DNA of 8,115 bases from Candidatus Sumerlaeota bacterium (lineage in GTDB: Bacteria > Sumerlaeota > Sumerlaeia > JADFCT01). The notes below the pieces were generated by a model. That model had not been told where the DNA came from. It made no database searches and saw only the letters and a program-made list of their open reading frames with translations. Positions 1-6,372 of the stretch are shown here, piece after piece; position 1 is the stretch's first letter; every line of letters begins with the position of its first letter. Location: assembly GCA_026398575.1 (NCBI GenBank), contig JAPLSP010000204.1:1-8115 (forward strand). Direction: 5' to 3'. A program made the position numbers and the translations under genes.

Positions 1-56
1 GACGGCCTACTATTCGGCGCCAAGCTAAAGTGGGGGCGCGCCGGCGACTCAAGCGC

Positions 57-1367
57 CTACTTTTGGGCGACGCGGGCGATGGCCGCGGCGATGGCGGAAT
101 CGCTGAAGAACTTATCCCGCGCGTCGGTCAGTTCAGCGTCCGTCACAGCCTTGATTTTTTCTGCGAGACGTTCGCTGTCCAGCCCCATCTGGCGCATGCG
201 CCCCGGACACATCGCCGCGCCGTATAAATTTCCCGTCAGCGCGCGGTCCGAGAGCGGGACCAAATTAAATGGGTAGCCGAACGCATTCACGGTATCGCGC
301 GCGTCGCCGCCATTCAATTTTTCCGCGCAGGTAGCCCGAACGTACTCCTTGAGCGCGCGAAGGACCGCTTCGGGATCCTCGCCGGGTTTGGCGGCCAGTT
401 GCACGAACAACACATGCGGCTGATCCAGAGCGGCATACATGACGGGAAAGGCGCCTGCGGGCATCCTCAGCGAGGCGGCGTTCTTCTGAAGGCGGGCCGT
501 CAGGATCAAAAAAGCCGGGAAAGCCGGGCTTGCGGGTTCGGGCGCCCGGATTGCCAAGGCCGCATGAGACTGCGCATCCGGCGCCAGGGGATTCACGTCT
601 ATCGTCTTTGATTGCTCGGACGGGCGCGCCGCGGGAATGGGTTTTCCGATTGGCTGGCCGCTTTCGATCCGCGCGAAAGCATCCGCGACGAGTTGTTTGG
701 CGGCTTCGGCGTCAATGGCGCCCGCAATGACGAGTATTGCGTTCCTGGGCTTGTAGTAAGTCTTCATGCGGTCGCGAAGAGTCTGAACCTGGATGGATTT
801 GATCTGGCTGATGATGCCGCCCTTGCGCGCGCCGGCCAGCGGCAGCGGCGCCGCCATCCCTGCGGCGGTGTTCATCGCGGCCAGGTTCGGCATGCCGCCG
901 TACATGTTGGCGAGTTCATTTTCCATCCGCGGAATTTCGCGCGCCAGGTCGCCGGGCTGAATGTTGAGATCGCTCATGCGGCTGGCCGCGTCGAGAAGTT
1001 CCTCGCTCAATCGTTCCTTGGGAAATACACCGGCCATGATCGTATAGTCGCGGCTGGTCTGGGCGTTCCATCCCAGCGGATAGCGGGCAAGGTACTTCTC
1101 GAAATCCCGCGCGGGCGTTTTGCCGGACGCCGCAGTGGCGTAAAGGTGTTCGATCAGATGCCCCATGCCCGAGGCGCCCTGTGGATCGTGTTCCTCGCCA
1201 ACCGAATAGAGCATTGCCAGCGCCACCTGGCTGGTTCCGCTTACAGGCCGCAAGACAACGCGCAGCCCGTTGTCGAGCGAATAGTCCGTCACGCCGGAAG
1301 TGGCCGGCCGGCCGCAATTGGCTGCCAGCGCCGCCGCGAGCAAGCTGAGAATTCTCCGGATGAACAT
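57..1367 (-). CDS. Exported M16 family zinc metallopeptidase (insulinase/processing-peptidase-like, single-repeat form)
   Basis: 436 residues. The inverted zinc motif HLIEH is at residues 70-74 (H70 and H74 ligands, E73 catalytic base). A third ligand candidate, E151 in the MENEL segment, lies 77 residues after H74, exactly the family spacing HxxEH-X76-E, so the site looks intact. The context GMGHLIEH and the preceding YSVGEEHDP match the M16 N-terminal domain; residues 195-436 fit the second, non-catalytic M16 domain. The N-terminus (RR, then a hydrophobic run at about 6-16) is a Sec signal; C18 sits in LAANC, an imperfect lipobox because Asn is at -1, so lipid anchoring is possible but uncertain. 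Expected location is periplasm or outer surface, cleaving peptides. M16B enzymes of this length usually work as a pair with a second M16 subunit; none is in the window, but the 56 bp to the left end before any such gene could appear. The start is fixed by AAGGAGA at 1374-1380, 6 nt upstream. Substrate unknown. Confidence 0.9.
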   Translation of the reverse strand: MFIRRILSLLAAALAANCGRPATSGVTDYSLDNGLRVVLRPVSGTSQVALAMLYSVGEEHDPQGASGMGHLIEHLYATAASGKTPARDFEKYLARYPLGWNAQTSRDYTIMAGVFPKERLSEELLDAASRMSDLNIQPGDLAREIPRMENELANMYGGMPNLAAMNTAAGMAAPLPLAGARKGGIISQIKSIQVQTLRDRMKTYYKPRNAILVIAGAIDAEAAKQLVADAFARIESGQPIGKPIPAARPSEQSKTIDVNPLAPDAQSHAALAIRAPEPASPAFPAFLILTARLQKNAASLRMPAGAFPVMYAALDQPHVLFVQLAAKPGEDPEAVLRALKEYVRATCAEKLNGGDARDTVNAFGYPFNLVPLSDRALTGNLYGAAMCPGRMRQMGLDSERLAEKIKAVTDAELTDARDKFFSDSAIAAAIARVAQK

Positions 1368-1488
1368 CCCGCGTCTCCTTTATTTGAATTTTAACAACGC
1401 GCTCAGTTTTTGACAATTGCCCGGTTTTTTAGTCAGTTTTCCATAAACGAAAAAGGTGTATTTCAAGATATTATGGGTGATTCTGCGC

Positions 1489-1517
1489 TTGATTTTCGAA
1501 AAATGTCAAGGTAATAT
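1489..1517 (+). promoter_or_regulatory. Possible sigma70-type promoter of the pseudopilin gene
   Basis: TTGATT at 1489-1494 and TAATAT at 1512-1517 are separated by 17 bp, the ideal spacing. Each hexamer matches the consensus at 4 of 6 positions. It would start transcription near 1524, leaving a 5' leader of about 80 nt. In AT-rich DNA such matches occur by chance, so this is only a candidate. Confidence 0.35.
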
Positions 1518-1586
1518 TTCAGACGAATGTTCAATGCAGGCAGTAAAAACGCCTGATGTTTAACATTATTTTATTCCATATTGCTC

Positions 1587-1593
1587 AGGAGGT
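1587..1593 (+). promoter_or_regulatory. Strong Shine-Dalgarno site of the pseudopilin
   Basis: AGGAGGT, a perfect match to the anti-Shine-Dalgarno sequence, ends 9 nt before the ATG at 1603. It is the strongest ribosome site in the window and suggests high expression, as expected for a major pseudopilin. Confidence 0.8.
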
Positions 1594-1602
1594 AAAACCA
1601 TC

Positions 1603-2274
1603 ATGAAACAAAACAAAAGCGCCTTCACACTGATCGAACTGCTGATCGTGATCGCGATCATCGCCATTCTGGCCTTGATCGCCATCCCCAATTTCCTCGA
1701 AGCGCAAACGCGGTCGAAGGTTGCGCGTGCGATGGCCGACATGCGAAGCGCTGCCACCGCTCTGGAAGCCTACTTTGTGGATAACAACGTTTACCCGCCT
1801 CTGGCAGGATACAAAGTATGCGTTGACAACGGCAATCCCAAAAGTGAGAAAACGGCCCCCGAGGTCCAGGCGCAATACAATCGTGGCGGTATCTTGCTTG
1901 CCTGGCAGCTGAGCACACCGATCGCGTATATCACCTCGACGCGCCTCCCTGACCCATTCTGTAATATTGGCAAATACAATGATCTGGGCGAAGTCATCGA
2001 CAACGGCGATCAATCCTTCACGCTTACTTATTGTAACGTTGAGCTCTATCGCAAGGTCATGGGAACCGGAATTCCCAACTGCAAATGGGGTTTGCTGTCG
2101 CTCGGACCGGACTTTACAAAAGGCCCTAATCCTTTCGGAGGAGCATGGACTTGGTCGAATTATTGCGCGGGAGACGTCAGGGATGTCAGCAATGGCGTAT
2201 TCCGCGCATGGGGCTATGATCCCTCCAACGGGACGATTTCCGGCGGCGACATCATGCGCTGGCAAATCCAGTGA
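1603..2274 (+). CDS. Type II secretion/type IV pilus-like pseudopilin (prepilin-type N-terminal methylation domain)
   Basis: 223 residues. A short basic leader (MKQNKSA) precedes the class III signal AFTLIELL; the prepilin peptidase should cut between A7 and F8, giving a mature protein with N-methyl-Phe1 and Glu5 (E12 here). Ala replaces the usual Gly at -1, which is tolerated in the family. Residues 8-30 form the hydrophobic helix that anchors the subunit and packs the filament core. The next stretch (EAQTRSKVARAMADMR) is the typical amphipathic helix, followed by LEAYFVDNNVYPP as in GspG-like proteins, and a C-terminal YDPSNGTISGGDI motif common in pseudopilins of PVC and related candidate phyla. 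There are five cysteines (73, 120, 144, 160, 188), so periplasmic disulphides are possible. No assembly ATPase, secretin or prepilin peptidase gene is adjacent, so it is an orphan subunit here. It might be part of a secretion pseudopilus, a pilus, or one of the many paralogous pilin-like proteins these phyla encode; the sequence does not decide. Confidence 0.88.
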   Translation: MKQNKSAFTLIELLIVIAIIAILALIAIPNFLEAQTRSKVARAMADMRSAATALEAYFVDNNVYPPLAGYKVCVDNGNPKSEKTAPEVQAQYNRGGILLAWQLSTPIAYITSTRLPDPFCNIGKYNDLGEVIDNGDQSFTLTYCNVELYRKVMGTGIPNCKWGLLSLGPDFTKGPNPFGGAWTWSNYCAGDVRDVSNGVFRAWGYDPSNGTISGGDIMRWQIQ

Positions 2275-2333
2275 GTCATTAAAGACGCAGCGCGCTTTCA
2301 AGGCTAACGCAGGTATCGCGCAGATAAATTACC

Positions 2334-3533
2334 ATGGCCTTATTGCTTCCCCCGCTCTTTCACCGTTATCCCGGAGCGCAAGGGCTGGCTTGGGCGCCAA
2401 TCATGCAAGGCGCAACTCCACTGCGCCGGCTCGAACGGTTTGCCCATGCGCTCGGCGTCACTGAGATATGGCTCAAAGATGACAGTTTGTCATCACCCTT
2501 CTATGGTGGCAACAAGCCGCGCAAACTCGAATTCATTCTGGCAGACGCCAAACGCCTGAGCGCGCAGCGCGTCATGACGTGCGGCGGAATCGGATCGAAT
2601 CACTGCCAGGCCACGGCGATCCATGCCGCGCGCGCGGGATTGAATGTCTCGCTGATGCTCTTCCCGCAACCGGTCACGCCCGCCGTTCAGCGCTCGCTTC
2701 TCTGCTATCGTTATCACGGCGCGGATATTCTTCTCGTCCCGGAATTCGAGCTGCTGGAGCAGCGCCGCCGCGAAGTGACGGCGGAATTCCTGCGCGCCGA
2801 GGGCTGCGAGCCTTACTGGATTCCACTCGGGGGTTCCTCGGCGTTGGGCGCGCTGGGGTTTGTCAACGCCGCGCTGGAATTGGCCGAACAGATTCGCGCG
2901 GGAGAGGCGCCGCAGCCCGCGCGCATTTTCGTCGCCGCCGGCACCTGCGGCACGCTGGCGGGACTTGCGCTTGGATGCAAGCTGGCGGGCCTGCGGACGC
3001 GCGTCGCCGGAGTTCGCGTCACGCCGGAAAGCGTCGCTTCCAAATCCAAAACGGTCGCCCTTACGGAAGAAATGACGCAATTGCTGCGCTCAACCGGCGC
3101 CTCGATCCCGGAGGAGGCGCGCATCCGCGAAGAAAACTTCGATCTCCTGGATGGATACTTCGGCGAGGGATATGGCCATTCGACTCTGGAATGCCGGAAG
3201 GCCGTCGCGCTGATGAAAGAAACAGAAGGCATCGCACTGGAGACGACCTACACCGGCAAGGCGCTGGCGGCATTGATAGACGCGGCGCTGCAAGGCGCCG
3301 GAATTAAAGATGCAGCAGAGCCGAGCGCTGGAGCCAAAAAAGCGGCGCTGACAGAATCAGGACGAAACGCGTGGCGCGGGAGCGACATAAGCGCTCGCTC
3401 AGAGGGCCATTTCCGCGCGGGCGGCCCTCTCCTATTTTGGAACACCTTCAACGCCGTAGATTATTGGTCAAGCGCTTTGAAAGCAGTGAAGCAGCAAGAA
3501 CTTCCAGCGGACTTTCAGCAATTCTTTCAATGA
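2334..3533 (+). CDS. PLP-dependent enzyme of the D-cysteine desulfhydrase / 1-aminocyclopropane-1-carboxylate deaminase family
   Basis: 399 residues, fold type II PLP enzyme, probably cytoplasmic. Visible in order: RYPG and TPLRRLERF (substrate domain), WLKDDSLSSPFYGGNKPRKLEF with the Schiff-base lysine K61, GGIGSNH (S88-N89-H90, substrate carboxylate loop), the glycine-rich phosphate loop AGTCGTLAG (202-210), GEGYG with a probable active-site Tyr280, and TYTGKALAALI at 305-315. Family members deaminate or desulfhydrate small amino acids (D-cysteine to pyruvate, H2S and ammonia; or ACC to 2-oxobutyrate); the substrate cannot be read from the sequence. It is about 60-70 residues longer than DcyD or ACC deaminase. 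Most of the excess is a hydrophilic Ala/Ser/Gly/Lys insert at residues 323-362, just before LLFWNTFN, where most relatives have a short loop and then a Trp/His-Thr-Gly-Gly motif. The ATG fits the family N-terminus but has no clear Shine-Dalgarno site; it lies 59 nt after the pseudopilin stop, so read-through transcription is possible. Confidence 0.87.
   Translation: MALLLPPLFHRYPGAQGLAWAPIMQGATPLRRLERFAHALGVTEIWLKDDSLSSPFYGGNKPRKLEFILADAKRLSAQRVMTCGGIGSNHCQATAIHAARAGLNVSLMLFPQPVTPAVQRSLLCYRYHGADILLVPEFELLEQRRREVTAEFLRAEGCEPYWIPLGGSSALGALGFVNAALELAEQIRAGEAPQPARIFVAAGTCGTLAGLALGCKLAGLRTRVAGVRVTPESVASKSKTVALTEEMTQLLRSTGASIPEEARIREENFDLLDGYFGEGYGHSTLECRKAVALMKETEGIALETTYTGKALAALIDAALQGAGIKDAAEPSAGAKKAALTESGRNAWRGSDISARSEGHFRAGGPLLFWNTFNAVDYWSSALKAVKQQELPADFQQFFQ
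3401..3430. repeat. Perfect 8-bp inverted repeat inside the PLP enzyme insert
   Basis: AGAGGGCC (3401-3408) and GGCCCTCT (3423-3430) are exact reverse complements with a 14-nt GC-rich loop. It sits at the right end of the extra segment of the coding sequence (insert 3300-3419), so the RNA should form a stable hairpin within the open frame. It is not followed by a T run, so it does not look like a working terminator. Confidence 0.65.
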
Positions 3534-3545
3534 AGCTTAAAAAAT

Positions 3546-3654
3546 CTGTCGGACGATCATTCGTCGGACCCATCAGACTCGTCGGACCGGTCTGACGCGT
3601 CGGACAGTGCCAAAACATGATCCGTGCCAATCCGCCCGATCCGTCGCATCCGCG
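3546..3654. repeat. Short tandem repeat array of about 9-bp period between convergent genes
   Basis: Block 1 (3546-3605) contains GTCGGAC four times, starting at 3548, 3563, 3581 and 3599. From 3561 to 3605 it reads as five consecutive 9-mers, all ending in GAC and with the general form NNNTCNGAC. Block 2 (3619-3654) has ATCCG four times, starting at 3620, 3630, 3639 and 3648, again with a 9-10 bp step; GATCCGTC resembles the opposite strand of block 1. Positions 3577-3600 form a 24-bp palindrome with two mismatches per arm comparison. The array fills the gap between the ends of two converging genes. It has no open frame of note and may act at transcript 3' ends, or may simply be an expanding simple repeat. 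Confidence 0.75.
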
Positions 3655-3675
3655 TTCTATTAAGCCTTTATGCTT

Positions 3676-4611
3676 TTACAGGCTCGCCTGCCCCGTGGCG
3701 ATCATTTTGCTCCACAGCTCGCGTTGCTCGATCAATGCCGCGATCGGATCAGCCGGCGTCTTGCGTCCTTCAAGCAGAAGCCATCCGGCATAATCCGCTT
3801 TCACAAAAAGATTCATCAATTTCTGATAAGGATAGCTGGTGTCATTTAGCTCCCGCACGTGTGTTGTGGCGGCCAGCCGCGCTTTGAGCATGTCGAAATT
3901 GGCCTCCAGCCCCGCGCCTTTCAAGTCTTCGCCGTTGCAGTTCCAACATGCGCCTACGTTCGGATGCGTCGCCACGGCCATGATCTGCTTGATCACCGCC
4001 GGATCGGAACAGCCGCCATGAACTTCGAGCCGGATCTGCTGGCCATGTTCCGCGCCGAATGCGCCCAGGACGTTGAGCGCCTTGCCGATTTGTTCGATGG
4101 TTTTTTCCCGCTCGACTTCCTTGTGGAAATCGTTGGGCTTGACTTTGACGCCCGAGCCGCCAATGTCCTGACTGAGCAGGACGTATTCCTTGGCCTTCTC
4201 GATTGCCTTCTCGGCCTTCGCCGGGTCCACGGCGTCAAAGGCTTCATTGGTTCCCATCCCGACCAGGATCACTTTGCTGTCGGCGAACCGCTTTTTGACT
4301 TCCTTGCGCTGGTCGCTGTTCATCGCGGGGCTGACGCCGTGCTTGTGCTCCACGCGCAGTTCAACGCCCGCCGTCCCGCTCTTTTCGCAGTTGGCGATCA
4401 GCGTGGGCAAATCCCAATTCTGGCCCCAAAGGTACGTGACCAACCCCCATTTGATCTTCGATCCGGGCTTGCCGGACGCATCAGCCGATTTTATCTCATC
4501 CGATTTTTCGGCCGCCTGCGCCCAGACGCCACCCAGCGGCCCCGCGGCCAGCGCGACAGCCCCCGCGGTCAAAGATTGCTTCAGAAACCTGCGGCGAGAT
4601 GACTCATTCAT
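3676..4611 (-). CDS. Tat-exported sugar phosphate isomerase/epimerase-like TIM-barrel protein (xylose isomerase-like, AP_endonuc_2 fold)
   Basis: 311 residues. The N-terminus has a twin-arginine motif SRRRFLK (5-11), a hydrophobic stretch to about residue 29, and an AQA cleavage site at 31-33, so the folded protein should be exported by Tat. After a Lys/Ser-rich linker, KWGLVTYLWGQNWDLPTLI begins the TIM barrel. Strand-end residues that could hold a divalent metal are E84 (GVELR), E196 and H198 (RLEVHGG), H251/E254 (THVRELND) and E281 (LLLEGR). At the position where relatives have a WDxN-like Asp, this protein has CWNCN (N224), and the usual HxKD becomes HVRELND. Relatives isomerise or epimerise sugars, inositols or keto-sugars; the exact substrate is unknown. 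A GGAGG site at 4620-4624 lies 8 nt before the start. It follows the DUF4276 gene by 25 nt on the same strand, and with GH4 upstream it fits sugar catabolism. Confidence 0.83.
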   Translation of the reverse strand: MNESSRRRFLKQSLTAGAVALAAGPLGGVWAQAAEKSDEIKSADASGKPGSKIKWGLVTYLWGQNWDLPTLIANCEKSGTAGVELRVEHKHGVSPAMNSDQRKEVKKRFADSKVILVGMGTNEAFDAVDPAKAEKAIEKAKEYVLLSQDIGGSGVKVKPNDFHKEVEREKTIEQIGKALNVLGAFGAEHGQQIRLEVHGGCSDPAVIKQIMAVATHPNVGACWNCNGEDLKGAGLEANFDMLKARLAATTHVRELNDTSYPYQKLMNLFVKADYAGWLLLEGRKTPADPIAALIEQRELWSKMIATGQASL

Positions 4612-4636
4612 GGTTTATTCCTCCATTCGCAATAAT

Positions 4637-5311
4637 TTAGGACAAATCCTTTAAGGTTTCCAATTTCATAATCCATTCCGCAAAATGAGCGCATTCCTTG
4701 CGGATCTTATCCAGCCCTATCGATATGGACGCCAACGAACCACCCGCCACTTTATCATATCCCGCCACTAATTCCTTGATACGTTTCGATGGGGACGTTG
4801 CTTCGTTGTCATTAATATCTTCGGGAGAAGAAAACTGCCTCCGAATTTTGGCAAACTCCTGCGATAGTTGAGGCCGATAAAGTCCTCGCGCCAACGCCTC
4901 TGGATCGCTAAAAAGCAGCGCTTCGAATTCATGCATCTGAATATAGGGAATAAAACGAACTGCATCGAACGAGGAATCGAGTCGCGCTTTGATATCGTCG
5001 CGCATCGCCTTTTCTATCGTCCGCGCCTTCTCTATTCCTATACCTGATTGCGCGTGAGCGAATCCCGGAAAATCATGTCCCAGTCCATAATAATCAAAGA
5101 ACGTCGAACAGTAAGTTTCGCGTTCCTGCTGCAAGAGATTGAGGATGTTGCGCTGAGCGCGGCTATAGCGAACATCACCGCCTTTGTGACCAGGCACGCC
5201 AATGATGCACGGGAAAACATAAACCCCACAGCTCACAAGATATGGCTCCACGACCTCTTTGAGGAAATCTGATTCTGTATCGCCTTCCACAACCACATAA
5301 ACTCGAATCAT
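4637..5311 (-). CDS. DUF4276 family protein (TOPRIM-like, partner of the adjacent ATPase)
   Basis: 224 residues when started at the ATG of 5309-5311. A longer frame opens at 5347, but this internal start gives the family's usual beginning (MIRVYVVVEGDTESDFL), has GGGAG at 5321-5325 nine nt upstream, and forms TAATG with the ATPase stop. Family marks: VEGDTE at 8-13 with a conserved Glu/Asp as in TOPRIM folds, TFFDYYGL at 70-77 with an acidic pair, the signature MHEFEALLFSD at 126-136, and the conserved SPSKRI at 173-178. TOPRIM-like folds bind Mg and cut or nick nucleic acids in OLD, GajA and AriB proteins; DUF4276 itself has no activity that I can name with certainty, so nuclease or effector action is inferred. 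The one-base overlap implies translational coupling with the ATPase and a complex in roughly equal amounts. No membrane segment or signal peptide is seen. Base composition is more AT-rich than GH4. Confidence 0.85.
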   Translation of the reverse strand: MIRVYVVVEGDTESDFLKEVVEPYLVSCGVYVFPCIIGVPGHKGGDVRYSRAQRNILNLLQQERETYCSTFFDYYGLGHDFPGFAHAQSGIGIEKARTIEKAMRDDIKARLDSSFDAVRFIPYIQMHEFEALLFSDPEALARGLYRPQLSQEFAKIRRQFSSPEDINDNEATSPSKRIKELVAGYDKVAGGSLASISIGLDKIRKECAHFAEWIMKLETLKDLS

Positions 5312-5325
5312 TATCTCGGTCTCCC
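5309..5325 (-). promoter_or_regulatory. TAATG stop/start overlap with Shine-Dalgarno site (ATPase to DUF4276)
   Basis: On the minus strand the TAA of the ATPase (5313-5311) and the ATG of DUF4276 (5311-5309) share one A. GGGAG at 5325-5321, inside the ATPase reading frame, lies 9 nt before that ATG. This fixes the DUF4276 start at 5311 rather than 5347 and points to translation by terminating ribosomes. Confidence 0.85.
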
Positions 5326-6372
5326 GCCAAGGATGTTTTTCATCCACAGCTCGCCGAGACTGTAATCATTCAGCCATTCTTTCAGTTCCTCAGTCTTCTT
5401 TCGCTCCAGTTGCGTTTCCATGCCGCGCCGGTTCATGATGATGACATCCTCAGGCTCAAAATAATCCACCAGCGTTGCGCTTTGAGTTGCCACAAAAATC
5501 TGGGTTGTATGAGACGCTGTCTTGATCATGCTGGCGATGATGCCGATGGCGTATGGATGCAAGCCAAGTTCCGGTTCGTCTATGAACAAGACACTCGGCA
5601 TCCTTTCCTCGGGCTGGCCGAGCAAGGCAATGAGCGCCATCGCTCGGAGCATTCCATCGGAGGCTTGAGAGACATTGAAAGGAAATTCGTTGCCATGTTC
5701 TCTCCATCGCAGCAAAATCCAGTCGAACTCAGGCTCCAGAAAGAACTCAGAAAAGAATGGCGCAATCAGCCGGACCGTATCAGAGATGCGACGGTACGCT
5801 TGACGATCCGATTCTGCGGGGCTATTGCGCAAATGCAAAAGAAAAGCCGCCAGATTCCTGCCATCGCCATATAGATAAAGAGTATCATTGACAGAGCATT
5901 TTCCACGCATATTCGATGCAAATGAAGTGTCATTAAATTGATATATTTGGAATTCCTTTAAGAATTTGAGTATCTTGCGGCCTGTTGGTTTATGCCATGG
6001 GACATCAACCGAATCCGCGTCCCAAAGCTGTCCGGATTCCCGCCATAGAGAATCGCCCTCCGCATGTGATAACTTGAGATGAAAATCATAATTGGCGCCT
6101 TCGAACATAATTTGAATCTGCGCTTGAATGGATTCAGTCCGCTTGGGCCCTCCATGCAAAAAAACTCTGGCGCCCCCCATTTTTGCAGCATAGTTTCTTA
6201 ATTCCTCTGGCTCGCTGAGGGCTTTGCCCAGCAATTGAAAAAAAGAAATGAAATTGGATTTGCCCGCGCCGTTGGGGCCAATCATGACATTGATCGGTCC
6301 CGGCTCGAAATCCTTCAATTCGCGAAATGTCTTGAAGCCGGAAATGCTCAGCTTCGCCAATCGGATCGCCAT
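5311..6372 (-). CDS. AAA/ABC-type ATPase (AAA_21-like, OLD/SMC-like head) paired with DUF4276
   Basis: 353 residues, cytoplasmic. MAIRLAKLSISGFKTF at the N-terminus is the usual first strand of RecF/SMC-like ATPases. Walker A is GPNGAGKSN (32-40), the ABC-like signature is SQASDGMLRAMAL (235-247), and Walker B with catalytic Glu is VLFIDEPELGLHP (261-273; D265, E266). The switch region is ATQSATLVDYF, where Gln297-Ser298 takes the place of the usual His of the H-loop. There is no long coiled coil: the middle section (about 60-230) is a compact insert with mixed strands. Such ATPases dimerise on ATP and act as sensors or motors for a partner effector. Here the partner is the DUF4276 protein, whose start overlaps this stop by one base. 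AAGGAA at 6382-6387 supports the start. A stretch in its middle (5881-6000) has 43 G/C of 120 bases, against 82 of 120 in the GH4 gene at 7441-7560, hinting at transfer. Defence against phage or plasmids is the likeliest role, by analogy with OLD/Gabija/PARIS-type pairs. Confidence 0.9.
   Translation of the reverse strand: MAIRLAKLSISGFKTFRELKDFEPGPINVMIGPNGAGKSNFISFFQLLGKALSEPEELRNYAAKMGGARVFLHGGPKRTESIQAQIQIMFEGANYDFHLKLSHAEGDSLWRESGQLWDADSVDVPWHKPTGRKILKFLKEFQIYQFNDTSFASNMRGKCSVNDTLYLYGDGRNLAAFLLHLRNSPAESDRQAYRRISDTVRLIAPFFSEFFLEPEFDWILLRWREHGNEFPFNVSQASDGMLRAMALIALLGQPEERMPSVLFIDEPELGLHPYAIGIIASMIKTASHTTQIFVATQSATLVDYFEPEDVIIMNRRGMETQLERKKTEELKEWLNDYSLGELWMKNILGGRPR

Larger units (their letters stand above)
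1368..1602. other. Divergent intergenic region between the M16 peptidase and the pseudopilin
   Basis: 235 bp of AT-rich DNA between two divergently transcribed genes, so it should hold promoters for both. Visible items are a sigma70-like promoter toward the pseudopilin (1489-1517), a 5-bp stem CAGGC/GCCTG with a 9-nt loop (1537-1555), and a short palindrome ATGTT-T-AACAT at 1556-1566 that could be an operator. No convincing promoter for the minus-strand gene was found by eye. No c-di-GMP riboswitch core and no open reading frame were recognised here. Confidence 0.6.

Noticed and set aside
612..1394. 260-residue plus-strand frame opposite the M16 peptidase
   Set aside because: It overlaps the M16 catalytic domain on the other strand and shows no family motif; it is a GC-driven shadow.
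1410..1415. TTGACA as a -35 box toward the pseudopilin
   Set aside because: No acceptable -10 hexamer lies 16-18 bp downstream; the pair at 1489-1517 is better.
1585..2301. 238-residue minus-strand frame opposite the pseudopilin
   Set aside because: It covers the conserved prepilin signal on the other strand and has no motif of its own.
2275..2333. Possible terminator between the pseudopilin and the PLP enzyme (AAAG-A-CGC/GCG-CTTT)
   Set aside because: The stem is short, has a bulge, and is not followed by a T run.
3546..3654. CRISPR array
   Set aside because: The repeated units are only 5-9 bp, with no constant long repeat and no spacers of regular size.
3859..4602. 247-residue plus-strand frame opposite the TIM-barrel gene
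   Set aside because: It is antisense to a gene with a Tat signal and good ribosome site and has no domain signature.
5312..5347. Longer N-terminus of DUF4276 (12 extra residues)
   Set aside because: The internal ATG at 5311 has a well-placed GGGAG, a TAATG overlap with the ATPase stop, and the family's usual start MIRVYVVVEG.
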